This document shows positions 9,051-18,907 of a stretch of DNA of 64,000 bases, in pieces. The stretch covers positions 16,134-80,133 of the forward strand of contig NZ_JAAJBU010000014.1 of assembly GCF_011392125.1 (NCBI RefSeq), read 5' to 3'. Within the stretch, counting starts at the first letter, position 1; the number at the start of each line of letters is the position of its first letter. The position numbers and the translations under genes are program-made. Origin of the DNA: Flavobacterium lotistagni (GTDB lineage Bacteria; Bacteroidota; Bacteroidia; Flavobacteriales; Flavobacteriaceae). A model generated the notes under the pieces. That model was not told the DNA's origin and did not search any database. It worked only from the letters and a program-made list of their open reading frames with translations.

Positions 9051-9808
9051 TTGAAGTAAAAAATCTTGTAAAATCGTTCGGCGATTCGAAAGTGCTTAAA
9101 GGGGTTTCGATGGTTTTTGAAACCGGGAAAACCAACCTGATTATTGGGCAGAGTGGCTCGGGGAAAACGGTTTTGCTTAAAAGTTTGCTCGGCATCCACA
9201 CACCAGATTCAGGTACGATTTCGTTCGACGGCCGGATTTATTCTGACCTAACTAAGGATGAAAAACGCGAACTGCGCACAGAAATAGGAATGGTATTTCA
9301 AGGCAGTGCGTTGTTCGATTCGATGACGGTCGAAGAAAACGTAGGCTTTCCACTGAAGATGTTTACCCACAATTCGAAATCGGAAATCCAAGACCGCGTA
9401 GATTTTGTACTTAAAAGAGTGAATTTGGTCGATGCCAATAAAAAATTGCCGTCGGAAATTTCGGGTGGAATGCAAAAACGGGTGGCCATTGCACGCGCCA
9501 TTGTAAATAATCCGCAATATCTTTTTTGCGACGAACCGAATTCAGGGCTCGATCCGAACACCTCCATTTTGATTGATAATCTGATTAAGGAAATCACCGA
9601 AGAATACAATATTACTACCGTCATCAATACCCACGACATGAACTCGGTAATGGAAATTGGTGAGAACATCGTTTTTTTGAAAAACGGGCTCAAGGCTTGG
9701 CAAGGCACCAAAGAGGAAATTTTCAGAACCGACAATAAAGCAGTAACCGATTTTGTCTATTCCTCGAACCTGTTCAAGAAAGTCAGGGAAGCCTACCTCA
9801 AAGGCTAA
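9047..9808 (+). CDS. mlaF: MlaF-type ABC transporter ATP-binding protein
   Basis: A 253-residue ABC ATPase that pairs with the permease just upstream (4-bp ATGA overlap). Walker A is GQSGSGKT (34-41), the Q-loop is at Q85, the signature is SGGMQKR (139-145), Walker B is LFCDEP with E163, and the switch histidine is H196. The variant signature GGMQKRVAIARA and the segment LFDSMTVEENVGFPL are typical of MlaF/YrbF importers rather than drug exporters. The 3' end overlaps the stop of the convergent gene at 9805. Confidence 0.92.
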   Translation: MIEVKNLVKSFGDSKVLKGVSMVFETGKTNLIIGQSGSGKTVLLKSLLGIHTPDSGTISFDGRIYSDLTKDEKRELRTEIGMVFQGSALFDSMTVEENVGFPLKMFTHNSKSEIQDRVDFVLKRVNLVDANKKLPSEISGGMQKRVAIARAIVNNPQYLFCDEPNSGLDPNTSILIDNLIKEITEEYNITTVINTHDMNSVMEIGENIVFLKNGLKAWQGTKEEIFRTDNKAVTDFVYSSNLFKKVREAYLKG

Positions 9809-12800
9809 TGGTTGCCGGTCACAAATACCCAACCCTGCTTTTCTTCCCCGGTAGCCAAATAGGCGATGTAGTAATAGGTCGAATCAGCCAAGGCGTCGCC
9901 ATTGTTGTTTTGGCCGTGCCATTGATTGGTATAATTGTTTTGGTTAAAAACCAATCTTCCCCAACGGTTATAGATTTCTAATTTTCTGATTACCAAACCA
10001 GAAAGGTCGAATACGTCATTAACTGTATCGCCATTGGGCGTAATCACATTGGGAATACTGCATTGGGTACCGAGAACGGCAATAGAAGCTTCGGTAGCGC
10101 AACCTGCTGCATTAGTGACAGTCACGCCATAGGTTCCACCAGGCAAACCAGTAATCCTGACTGGGTTTTCCGAACTGGTAAAACCTTCGGGCCCAGTCCA
10201 AGAATAGTTGGCTGTGGCACCATCAAAGGATTTGTTTTCCGGATTCACGCTAAGGGTATACTGCCCACTTAAGCAACCTTTTTCGAGCGTGAATTGCGGT
10301 AGTGCATTAACAACAATCTCGATATTGGTTTGGCCAGACTGGCAATCAGCGGTCTGGGAGTTCACCGTGTAAATTCCCTGATTTTCTATAGAAACATTGG
10401 TTATCGACGGATTTTGCTCAGACGATGTAAAACCATTCGGGCCTGTCCAAAAGTAATCTCCAAAAGGGATTGCACTTGCAGCCAATTGAATGGTTTGGGA
10501 ATCACAAACGACTTGCTCAAGTGAAGCAATTGGTGTCTGGGGCTGCGGATGGATTACAATGCCTACATTGGATTGATCCGATTGGCCACAAGAACCATTG
10601 ACCGTGTATTGAAATAGGAAATTCCCGTTGACTATCGCGGAAGAATCCCACAGATTTTGAACCAATGAACCACTGTTACTAGTTTCACTCCAAACTCCAT
10701 TGGAATCATAATCCCCGGAAAGCAACGAAAACAAATCGACAACGCCTTGTGGTCCGCAATAGGCAACATTTTGGCCAGCGCCGGCATTAGGCGCAGTTGT
10801 GCTCACATTAATCTGATAATTTACCGTGAAATCAACACAGGAATTAGGGTTGCCGTCATAATACACTCTTACGAAATAGGTTCCGTTATTTGCTGCGGCA
10901 CTGAAGTTGGGAAAATTCAAAGTATTGGTTGTAGCGATAACGGTCGGATTATTTCCTTTTCGCCATTCATAATGCAGAAAATCATAGCCCGGAACAGATA
11001 GTGAACCGCTTTGGCCTTCACAGAAAGGTGTTGCCGCTATCGGGAAAAGGCTCGGGTTGGAAATATCGAACAAGCTGTTGAGAATATTTCCGCACGCATC
11101 TTCAATTTGAAAATTATACACTGTAGGTTCCAAGCCTAGAAAAATATTCGAAAAATTATTGTTGACAAAAAATGGCTGGCCGTTCTTGGCAGTAATCCTG
11201 TACTTGAGCGGCCCATAGCCTTGAGCGATCACGACGGCGTCGTAGAGACTGTTCTCACATTCGAATGAATAGACACTCAGAATCCGAGGGCCGACATAAT
11301 ACTCGAAATTATAAACTACATCGAGGCATTCAGATGTTAGTTGTTCACCATCTTCGACCTCTAATAGGCGTCGCACCACCCTGAATTGACCGCTGGATTG
11401 TATGTTGGTATTAGTTCCGGAAATATTGAGTACATATGCATTCGATTGATTGACTTGATTCGGAGTACCTATGTATCCTGTAATTGGATGCCCCCACTGA
11501 TTGGTAGCTGGATAGAATTTTTGCATCCAATATGAGACAATTCGGGCATTGGTCTGCTGTCTGAATGCAATATTGAATGAATCGCAGTTCTCAGTAATAG
11601 TAGCTGTAGCTGGCCCGCTGGTCAAACCAACCACTTGAGCGGTAGCCTCTTTTATTTGACCACAACTGTTTACAGTCCTGAAAACGTAGGTACCAGGAAT
11701 TAAAGACCCCATTGAAATAGTACTTCCGGTAAAATAATTACTCAAATCTTGAGGTAAAGTGAAGGGATATCCTGCCGGCGCTATAATGAGTTCCCCACTA
11801 ACTATAGAAGGAACACCCGTCACGATTATTCCGCCCCGATCACTTTCGCATCCCGGATATACGATAGCCGCTACTGTTCCAGGACTTGATGGTGTGATTT
11901 GTCTAGATCCTGTAGCTGTCCTCCCACAAGCATCGGTCAGTTTCACAGTATAGCTTCCCTCAGGCAGTGGTATCGATGCATTATAATAGGTTCGCGAACC
12001 GTTGAAAGGCAATAGATGATTGGCGTTAAACACCAACGGATCAAAACCTGCGGGGGCTGATAAAAACTGAATCGTTAACGGGGCCGTCATATTGACTCCT
12101 GATACGTTAAGGTTCTTGATATCACAAATCACCGTGGCAGAGGTTAGATTAACCCTAGGAACAGGTAAAGTAATGGGCAAGTTATTTTGATTATATTGGT
12201 AACCACATCCATCTAAAACTTTGACATTATATGAAGTGTAGGAAACCGGAACCGTAAAATTAAAAGAGTTAGCAATCGCAGATCCAGCAGGATTGCTATC
12301 ATTGAAAATTAAGGGCGGTCCAGTCGGAGAAAAAGCAGTAATTTGAATCGTGAGCGGATAAGCAATAACATGCCCTGACGTACTATAAACACTATTTGAA
12401 ACACTCAAGTTATTACATCCTGAAAAGGAAGCACTGCTGCCACCGATTGCTAACCCAGGCGGTGTAGCGGTCACCGTGGCTGTTCTTGCTACTCCTTCCC
12501 CACAAGCATCAAAAACCCGAACATTATAATTCCCAGCTGGAAGATTCTCGAATATATTGGAGGTTTGTAATGGTCGGATAACTGGGCCGGCAAATATTTC
12601 ATAAGAAACCGCAACACTATTGGTAATGGTTATGGTTATCCTACCGTCATTGCCGCAAATCTCGTTTTTGGTTTGCAGCGTATAGCTTAAATCAATAATG
12701 GTATCGGTAATAAAAACCTCTTGCTGCTGGCTGTTACTCAAATCGCCTAAAGATTGGGTCGCCACTACACGATATGTAGCTGAAACCAAACCGGTCAGAG

Positions 12801-13038
12801 TATTCTCGTCGGTTACCGCAATAGGCACCGTGGTATTGGGCAATCTATAAATCGTGTACAAAACTGTTGCGCCGACCGTAGTATTAGTGACCTGAAAATT
12901 CAATCGCCCGTTAGCGGTACAACTTTCCGTAACCGGTGTCACCTGCAAACTGAAATCGGCGAGTTGGGCGCGCAACATTAGGCTGGTGAGTAAGAAACCC
13001 CACAAAATGATTTGCCTGACTAGCTTTATTTGCCCCAT
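9805..13038 (-). CDS. Large secreted protein with gliding-type (type B) T9SS C-terminal domain, copy 2
   Basis: A 1077-residue surface or secreted protein. The signal peptide is MGQIKLVRQIILWGFLLTSL plus an ADF-start mature part. The body is an array of beta-sandwich repeats with the recurring pattern YTVKLTDACG / YNVRVFDACG, then an Ig-like segment (WTGPNGFTSSEQNPSITNVS). It ends with the CHU_C / gliding motility-associated domain (LEIYNRWGRLVF, WHGQNNNGDALADSTYYY), the signal for PorSS export and surface attachment. ATG 13038 is chosen; two codons upstream there is only a TTG. It lies 40 bp downstream of its paralogue at 13079, so they probably form one operon. Confidence 0.88.
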   Translation of the reverse strand: MGQIKLVRQIILWGFLLTSLMLRAQLADFSLQVTPVTESCTANGRLNFQVTNTTVGATVLYTIYRLPNTTVPIAVTDENTLTGLVSATYRVVATQSLGDLSNSQQQEVFITDTIIDLSYTLQTKNEICGNDGRITITITNSVAVSYEIFAGPVIRPLQTSNIFENLPAGNYNVRVFDACGEGVARTATVTATPPGLAIGGSSASFSGCNNLSVSNSVYSTSGHVIAYPLTIQITAFSPTGPPLIFNDSNPAGSAIANSFNFTVPVSYTSYNVKVLDGCGYQYNQNNLPITLPVPRVNLTSATVICDIKNLNVSGVNMTAPLTIQFLSAPAGFDPLVFNANHLLPFNGSRTYYNASIPLPEGSYTVKLTDACGRTATGSRQITPSSPGTVAAIVYPGCESDRGGIIVTGVPSIVSGELIIAPAGYPFTLPQDLSNYFTGSTISMGSLIPGTYVFRTVNSCGQIKEATAQVVGLTSGPATATITENCDSFNIAFRQQTNARIVSYWMQKFYPATNQWGHPITGYIGTPNQVNQSNAYVLNISGTNTNIQSSGQFRVVRRLLEVEDGEQLTSECLDVVYNFEYYVGPRILSVYSFECENSLYDAVVIAQGYGPLKYRITAKNGQPFFVNNNFSNIFLGLEPTVYNFQIEDACGNILNSLFDISNPSLFPIAATPFCEGQSGSLSVPGYDFLHYEWRKGNNPTVIATTNTLNFPNFSAAANNGTYFVRVYYDGNPNSCVDFTVNYQINVSTTAPNAGAGQNVAYCGPQGVVDLFSLLSGDYDSNGVWSETSNSGSLVQNLWDSSAIVNGNFLFQYTVNGSCGQSDQSNVGIVIHPQPQTPIASLEQVVCDSQTIQLAASAIPFGDYFWTGPNGFTSSEQNPSITNVSIENQGIYTVNSQTADCQSGQTNIEIVVNALPQFTLEKGCLSGQYTLSVNPENKSFDGATANYSWTGPEGFTSSENPVRITGLPGGTYGVTVTNAAGCATEASIAVLGTQCSIPNVITPNGDTVNDVFDLSGLVIRKLEIYNRWGRLVFNQNNYTNQWHGQNNNGDALADSTYYYIAYLATGEEKQGWVFVTGNH

Positions 13039-13078
13039 AGACAATAGTTCTTCAATCGTTTAACCCAAAGATATGATT

Positions 13079-16000
13079 TTAATGCGTCACAAATACCCAA
13101 CCCTGCTTTTCTTCGCCAGAAGCTAAATAGGCGATGTAGTAATACGTAGAATCAGGCAAGGCGTCGCCACTGTTGTTTTGGCCGTGCCATTGATCGATAT
13201 AGTTATTTTGATCATAAACCAATCTGCCCCAACGGCTGTAAATCTCTATCCGTTTTACGTTGAGTCCGGACAGGTTCAAGTTGTCGTTTGAGGAATCGTT
13301 GTTGGCCGAAATATAGTTGGTGATGGTACATTTGGTGCCGGTAACGTCAATCGACTGTGATGCGGAACAACCGTCAGTATTGGTTACAGTCACCTGATAA
13401 ACTCCGGTGGGCAAATCGGTAATCTGTATTGGGTTCTGATACTGAACAAACTGCTCGGGTCCGGCCCAGGAATAACTGGCCGTTTGAGGGTCAAAACTTC
13501 CATTTCTGGGTTTTACGGTCAGCGTATATTGGCCATTCACGCAAGAGGTTTCAATACTGAAATCCGGAGATGGCAACAGGTCAACATTTACTGAAGTCGT
13601 CGATTGGCAGCCCGCCAAAGTTGCCGTTACGGTATAAGTTCCGCTATTGGCCACCGTATTACTTTCAAGTGTCGGGTTTTGTTCTTCCGAGGTAAATCCG
13701 CCAGGACCTGTCCAAGAATAGGTGGCATTTTCAATCGTATCGACGTTAAAAGAAATCGGGTCGAGATTACAAAATCCGGGATCGACTTGCACTATCGGAT
13801 TGGGCGGAATCTCGCTCAGGTGCAATTCAACAGTAGCCACATCGTAGTTATCACATAAATCATGCACCATATAATTGAAACTATAGTTTCCGGTAGAAAG
13901 CCCCGCAGACGACCATACATTATCATTCAATGCGCCGCCGGGTGAGGTCTGAATCCAAGAACCACCTGAATCATAAGGCGCAGCGAGCAAACTGAACAAG
14001 TCTAAATTCTCTACGGTTCCACAAAAATGCCTTTGCCCGTTGCCGCCGGCGTTGGGAAGTACCGGTGGATTGACTACGAAACTCAGTACCCGTTCTAGGC
14101 AAGTGAGCCCTGAGTTGGAATATATTCTCACATAGTAAGTTCCGGGAGTTAGTGTACTGGAAAAAGGCGAAAACGACAAACTATTGGTCGTGCTTAAAAT
14201 TTGGGTCGGATTGTCTGCCTTCCACCATTGATAGTTGAAAAACGAAAACGCCACTACCGAGAGAAATTCGTTTCGCCCTTCGCACAAAACACTTGAGGTA
14301 ATTTCAGGTTCGGCCAACGTGGTAATATCATACACCCGATTGACAATGTTGCCGCAATTGTCGCGTACTTGGAAATTGTAAATCCCGGATTGCAGGTTCG
14401 CAAAGGTATTCGAAGAACCGTTATCAATAAAAAAATCCTGACCGTTTCTAGAAGTAATAAAATAATGCAGTGGCGCAACACCAACAGCCGAAACAAATAC
14501 ATTGTAACTGTCATTACTACAAGGAATTGTCCGGGCATCGGTCAATTTCAATTCTCCGGTATACTCGAATTCCCGAATCACTGTGACGCAGTAGTTAAAA
14601 GTATAGGAAGCTGCGTTAGGATAGATCAAATGAGAGCGTACAATTCGGAACTTTCCCAAAGCAGCAATATTGAAATTAGTGCTATAGTTCTGGATTAATA
14701 AGGAATTATTTGCATTGGGCACCGTTCCTGGAGCGTAAACCAAATTCGTATACGGATGTACCCATTGTTGCGTACTAGGGTTATACTTCTGCAACCAAAA
14801 ATTCCTTTGAATATTGGAGGTGTTGGTCAGGTTATACAAAAGCACATCAAACGAGCCGCAATTTCCGTGAAGTTCAAATATATTGGCTTCGGTAGCCAAA
14901 CCGACAACAAATGCGGTCGTTGTGTATTCATTACCACATTCATCTTTCAGATAAAAAGTATAATCGCCTTCAGGTAGCGTATTCATCGAAAAACCGCCAT
15001 TAAAGTCAATATTAAAGGAAACATCGTAAGGCATCGAATGCGAAAAAGTGGTGGGAGCGTTCTGCATAATCACCGATACCAGATTGATTCCCGAGCCTGA
15101 AAATGCCACCGAGCCCATTCCGGGATCGCATCCACTTAAAATTTTTGGGTCGGGCGGCGACGGCGGTACTAACGGCACATTAATGATTTGGGGATGAGGC
15201 ACTCCGCACACATCGGTAGCGACTACCATGTAATTCCCCGGAACGATTCCCGGAATAGTTCCTGTAAATTGATCGTCTTCATCAATCGACGAGCTCACGT
15301 CATAGGGCAAATCATGCAAAAAATTGGGCGGTGCTTGAGTAATGAAAACGGTACTCAAATCGGGTGCTGTTAACAGTTGTTGATCGTCTGCTCCGGGGTC
15401 GAACAAGGTGAAGAAAATTGAATTATGGTCATTCAAACAACCACGATAATCTAGCTGGTAACCCAGTAAAAGCTTAAGAGATGAAGCCGGAATTATAATC
15501 TCAATGGAATAAAAATCACCGCAAAGATTGGTTCCTTGAAAAACATAAGTTCCGGGAACCGTAAAACCCATTTCAAAAAAACCATTCTCGCGAATATTAA
15601 AAGACACATCATAAGGTAAATCATGGCCAAACGCTTGCGGCGCCTCAGTTATAAAAACAGTTTGCGGCAAAACGCCCGGCCCAATAACCACGGTAGAGAC
15701 GAAATCACAACCCATATATCCAGATCCCATTTCCGCTTTCGTGACAGACTTCTTGACGGTTAATTCCTCCTCGAAAACGCTACCGCAATGGTCGGTAACC
15801 CTCACTACATATTCGCCTTCCGGCATTTGATGCTCGGGTGTGGAATGGTATCCCATGAAATTCATAGGCCCGGGGTGCTGCGCATTATAAATTAAAGGGT
15901 CAAACCCCGACGGAGTACTCAAAAATTCTACGGTATAAGGCGGTAAATAGCCACACGCGCCAATATTCAATTCGTTCAAACAAGACCGTGGAAACTGACC

Positions 16001-16936
16001 CTCAATGAAGTGCCTTCTAATGCTAGTAATCGGGATGTTCTCCTGTTGGACCGTACCGCCGCATTGATCGGTTATCCTAACATTCACCTGAAAAACCTCA
16101 ACGTCATAAAAAGGAATCTCAAACGAAAAATAGCAAAAGGTCACTCCTCCCGATTCAATGACCTGATTCACGACAAAGGGCTCTGACCCATCTGGCGGAA
16201 AAACCGTAAGTTCCGCATTCAACGGATAGCTCATCGTATATCCCTCTGGAGGATTCGCTCTAAACTCTACTAAACGAGTTGTACATGAAAGAAGGTCGCA
16301 CTCTTCTTGAGCAGGTGCTATACTTAAGTATATCGTTGAAGGCGCTTCTAAAATCCGGAAGGTCTTTACTACGCCGTCGCCGCAATTATCAATCACCCTA
16401 ATATCATACTCGCCGATGGGCATGTTCGCAAAAACATTAGAAGATTGTGGCGGCACAATTACCGAACCTGCTATAATTTCGTAGCTTACCGGATTTCCAC
16501 TGGTCACGTTTACCGTCATGGTTCCGACCGAATTACACACCACCGGATCGCTGGTAACATTGTATTGCAACGGCACTATGGTGTTCTGAATACTAACGGT
16601 TTGTTGCTGCGACGAACTTAAATTCCCGAGAAACTGGGTGGCGACAACCTGATAACTTCCGGCGGTTAGCCCGGTAAAAACAGTTGCGTTGGTTTCTACT
16701 ATGGCGTTCACTAAATCGGGCAATCGGTACACTTGATAAACCACAGTTGCACCCGGAGTAATATTGGAAACATTGAAATTCAGAGTTCCGTTCGCGGTAC
16801 AGCTTTCATCGGTTTTGGTGACTGAAAGCGTAAAATTGTTGAGTTGGGGAAAAGCCACTTGCCCGCCAAAAAAGAACATTAATACAAAAAACAAAGGCCA
16901 ACTATTGGTGAATCGTTCTTTTCTCATGGCAGTCAT
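13079..16936 (-). CDS. Large secreted protein with gliding-type (type B) T9SS C-terminal domain, copy 1
   Basis: A 1285-residue paralogue of the next gene downstream. It has the same N-terminal module after the signal peptide (FTLSVTKTDESCTANGTLNF), more repeats of the type YVVRVTDHCG / YDIRVIDNCG, an Ig-like segment (WTGPGGFTSEEQNP) and a closely matching C-terminal domain (IEIYSRWGRLVYDQNNY, GEEKQGWVFVTH). It is likely exported by the type IX system and displayed as an adhesin or matrix protein. Start is either ATG 16936 or ATG 16927 (MRKERFTNSWPLFFVLMFFF); the second gives the cleaner signal peptide. A near-consensus -7 (TACTTTTA, 16962-16969 minus) lies upstream. Confidence 0.88.
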   Translation of the reverse strand: MTAMRKERFTNSWPLFFVLMFFFGGQVAFPQLNNFTLSVTKTDESCTANGTLNFNVSNITPGATVVYQVYRLPDLVNAIVETNATVFTGLTAGSYQVVATQFLGNLSSSQQQTVSIQNTIVPLQYNVTSDPVVCNSVGTMTVNVTSGNPVSYEIIAGSVIVPPQSSNVFANMPIGEYDIRVIDNCGDGVVKTFRILEAPSTIYLSIAPAQEECDLLSCTTRLVEFRANPPEGYTMSYPLNAELTVFPPDGSEPFVVNQVIESGGVTFCYFSFEIPFYDVEVFQVNVRITDQCGGTVQQENIPITSIRRHFIEGQFPRSCLNELNIGACGYLPPYTVEFLSTPSGFDPLIYNAQHPGPMNFMGYHSTPEHQMPEGEYVVRVTDHCGSVFEEELTVKKSVTKAEMGSGYMGCDFVSTVVIGPGVLPQTVFITEAPQAFGHDLPYDVSFNIRENGFFEMGFTVPGTYVFQGTNLCGDFYSIEIIIPASSLKLLLGYQLDYRGCLNDHNSIFFTLFDPGADDQQLLTAPDLSTVFITQAPPNFLHDLPYDVSSSIDEDDQFTGTIPGIVPGNYMVVATDVCGVPHPQIINVPLVPPSPPDPKILSGCDPGMGSVAFSGSGINLVSVIMQNAPTTFSHSMPYDVSFNIDFNGGFSMNTLPEGDYTFYLKDECGNEYTTTAFVVGLATEANIFELHGNCGSFDVLLYNLTNTSNIQRNFWLQKYNPSTQQWVHPYTNLVYAPGTVPNANNSLLIQNYSTNFNIAALGKFRIVRSHLIYPNAASYTFNYCVTVIREFEYTGELKLTDARTIPCSNDSYNVFVSAVGVAPLHYFITSRNGQDFFIDNGSSNTFANLQSGIYNFQVRDNCGNIVNRVYDITTLAEPEITSSVLCEGRNEFLSVVAFSFFNYQWWKADNPTQILSTTNSLSFSPFSSTLTPGTYYVRIYSNSGLTCLERVLSFVVNPPVLPNAGGNGQRHFCGTVENLDLFSLLAAPYDSGGSWIQTSPGGALNDNVWSSAGLSTGNYSFNYMVHDLCDNYDVATVELHLSEIPPNPIVQVDPGFCNLDPISFNVDTIENATYSWTGPGGFTSEEQNPTLESNTVANSGTYTVTATLAGCQSTTSVNVDLLPSPDFSIETSCVNGQYTLTVKPRNGSFDPQTASYSWAGPEQFVQYQNPIQITDLPTGVYQVTVTNTDGCSASQSIDVTGTKCTITNYISANNDSSNDNLNLSGLNVKRIEIYSRWGRLVYDQNNYIDQWHGQNNSGDALPDSTYYYIAYLASGEEKQGWVFVTH

Positions 16937-17036
16937 TTGAATCGGGAGATACTTTATTCTTTAAAAGTACATTCTTTTTTTGAAAAACAACGACCTCGAA
17001 TTAGTATTCAAGTATTTTGAATGAGAATTCGAAAAA

Positions 17037-17067
17037 ACCAAAAAAAAAGCGGGAGCAATTTCCCGCC
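17037..17067 (-). terminator. Terminator after mannose-1-phosphate guanylyltransferase
   Basis: On the minus strand GCGGGA / TCCCGC (17061-17066 with 17049-17054) is followed by nine or more T. Confidence 0.85.
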
Positions 17068-17072
17068 TTGAA

Positions 17073-18131
17073 TTATCGTTTGAGTTGGCTGACCACGCCT
17101 TTGATTTCCTGCTCTTTGCTTTTGGGGTAAATCAGCAGCGTGTCTTTATTATCGACGATGATGTAATCCGTGAGCCCATCAATTACGATGAGTTTATCAG
17201 TATCGGATCGGATAATATTATGCGAGGCATTCTCTAGAAAGACTATTGCATTCACCACCGCATTGTGGTTGCTGTCTTTATCGAGTTTTTCGTGTAGTGA
17301 GCCCCAAGTTCCTAGGTCGTTCCAGTCAAATGTTGCCGGAAGCACATACACGTTCGAAGCATTTTCCATCACCGCATAATCAATCGAAACGTTTTCCGCG
17401 TTGGCATAATTCTCGGCAATGAACTCTTTTTCAGCCGAAGTATTATAATCGTTCCAGCCTTTATTAAACAAAGCGTTCATCTGCGGTTGGAACTTTTCAA
17501 AAGCTTCGGTAATCGATTTCACGCTCCAAATAAAAATCCCACCGTTCCATAAAAAGTTGCCACTTTCCAAGAACGATTTTGCGGTTTCATAATCTGGTTT
17601 CTCACGGAACTGTTTTACTTTTTTAATGGCATTGTTGTCGGTTTTATCAAATTCGATATAGCCAAAACCGGTGTTCGGAAAAGTCGGTTGAATGCCCAAA
17701 GTCATGAGGGCATTTTCGGCCGAGCAAAAATCGAAACATTGTTGCAAGTTCCGGGTAAATGCTGCTTCGTCTTCAATCCAGTGATCGCTTGGCGCTACGA
17801 CCATTACCGCGTCTGGGTTTTGCTTCTTGATTTTCATCGACGCATATAAAATACAGGGCGCTGTGTTTCGCATCGCTGGTTCGAGCAACACTTGGTCTTG
17901 CTTTACTTGAGGCAATTGCTCTAGGACAATATGGTTGTATTTCTCATTGGTTAAAATCAAGATATTCTCAACCGGAATCAGCTTCGCCAAACGGCTGAAG
18001 GTTTTCTGAATTAAGGTTTCCCCGGCACCCAACATATCGTGGAACTGCTTCGGAAAATCCGTCGTACTGACCGGCCAAAAACGCGAACCTACGCCACCAG
18101 CCATTAATATCGCATAATAATTCTTGTTCAT
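17073..18131 (-). CDS. manC: Mannose-1-phosphate guanylyltransferase
   Basis: A 352-residue nucleotidyltransferase making GDP-mannose from GTP and mannose 1-phosphate for surface glycans. The N-terminal signature is LMAGGVGSRFWP followed by FPKQF (residues 9-30). Other family segments are MVVAPSDHWI and FLWNGGIFIWSV, and VSIDYAVMENASNVYVLPATFDWNDLGTW marks the GMP type. It lacks the C-terminal isomerase domain of bifunctional ManC, so it is the short GMP form. It is 42 bp downstream of the SprT-like gene on the same strand and ends in a clear terminator. Confidence 0.9.
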   Translation of the reverse strand: MNKNYYAILMAGGVGSRFWPVSTTDFPKQFHDMLGAGETLIQKTFSRLAKLIPVENILILTNEKYNHIVLEQLPQVKQDQVLLEPAMRNTAPCILYASMKIKKQNPDAVMVVAPSDHWIEDEAAFTRNLQQCFDFCSAENALMTLGIQPTFPNTGFGYIEFDKTDNNAIKKVKQFREKPDYETAKSFLESGNFLWNGGIFIWSVKSITEAFEKFQPQMNALFNKGWNDYNTSAEKEFIAENYANAENVSIDYAVMENASNVYVLPATFDWNDLGTWGSLHEKLDKDSNHNAVVNAIVFLENASHNIIRSDTDKLIVIDGLTDYIIVDNKDTLLIYPKSKEQEIKGVVSQLKR

Positions 18132-18173
18132 TCTTTATTTTATTTAAACGTTAAACCCTTGAAAAATTGTGTT

Positions 18174-18767
18174 TTAAAGCAATTCCACTTCTGCGTTCGG
18201 GTTAAAAAGGTACATTCTTCCGGAGCTGATCTCGATACATTCATAACGTTTGGTACGCAAGGCTCCTTTCTGAAAAATCTTACCATTATGGATCCGAAAC
18301 CGGCTTCCGTAAGGGATTTCAAAGATATAATTTTTATCGGTTCTTTGGTCAAACTGTTTTAGAGCCAATGTTAAAGTCGCGTCTACATCGCTGCTGGCGC
18401 TTGGGTTTTTAAAATGCCGGGCCAACAACGGAAGCAACTGCGCCGGAAAAATCTCTGGCCGAATAAACGGAACCATCAGCCGCTGGAAAGTATATTTCCA
18501 CTCATTGCCATGCGGTTTGATCTGGCGTCCGAATTTCTCAAAAGCCACCAAATGCGAAATCTCGTGAATCAGCGTAATCAAAAATTTGTATTGGTTCAGG
18601 CTCGCATTCACCGTAATCTCGTGTTTGCCGCTGGGGCCTTTGCGGTAATCGCCATGTCGGGTCACGCGCTCATTGACAATCTTCAGGTGCACTTCATTGG
18701 CCACAATCAAGTCGAAAACCGGTTTCACAGCGTGTTGCGGCAGGTATTTCGCTAAAGTTTCATTCAT
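18174..18767 (-). CDS. SprT-like zinc metalloprotein
   Basis: A 197-residue SprT-domain protein. The zinc site is H68-E-I-S-H72, with a third ligand H86 in PHGNEW, the usual SprT arrangement HExxH...HGxxW. No signal peptide is visible, so it is cytoplasmic. SprT/Spartan relatives are DNA-protein crosslink proteases in eukaryotes; the bacterial role is not settled. It is probably co-transcribed with the guanylyltransferase gene 42 bp downstream, an order I associate with other Bacteroidota, though the link looks positional. Confidence 0.85.
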   Translation of the reverse strand: MNETLAKYLPQHAVKPVFDLIVANEVHLKIVNERVTRHGDYRKGPSGKHEITVNASLNQYKFLITLIHEISHLVAFEKFGRQIKPHGNEWKYTFQRLMVPFIRPEIFPAQLLPLLARHFKNPSASSDVDATLTLALKQFDQRTDKNYIFEIPYGSRFRIHNGKIFQKGALRTKRYECIEISSGRMYLFNPNAEVELL

Positions 18768-18792
18768 GAAAAGTACTGGGTTTTTATTAGAA

Positions 18793-18878
18793 GCCGGGAA
18801 CCTGCCATCCGCTATATCTTTTCAAACCTTCCAGGTTTAAAAAGGATGCCGCTGCTGTCAGGGCTATGGCTATCCGGC
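18793..18878. repeat. Palindromic intergenic repeat, family B (86 bp)
   Basis: The ends are inverted repeats GCCGG / CCGGC. The core is an imperfect hairpin: AAACCT-TCC-AGGTTT flanked by TTTT/AAAA and ATC/GGAT. The part GGATGCCGCTGCTGTCAGGG resembles the GGATGGCAGCGGCAGCCC end of family A. This is the only copy in the window. It lies between the SprT and SDR genes. Confidence 0.65.
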
Positions 18879-18907
18879 ATAAAGAACGAATTCCCAAAAC
18901 AAGAAAA

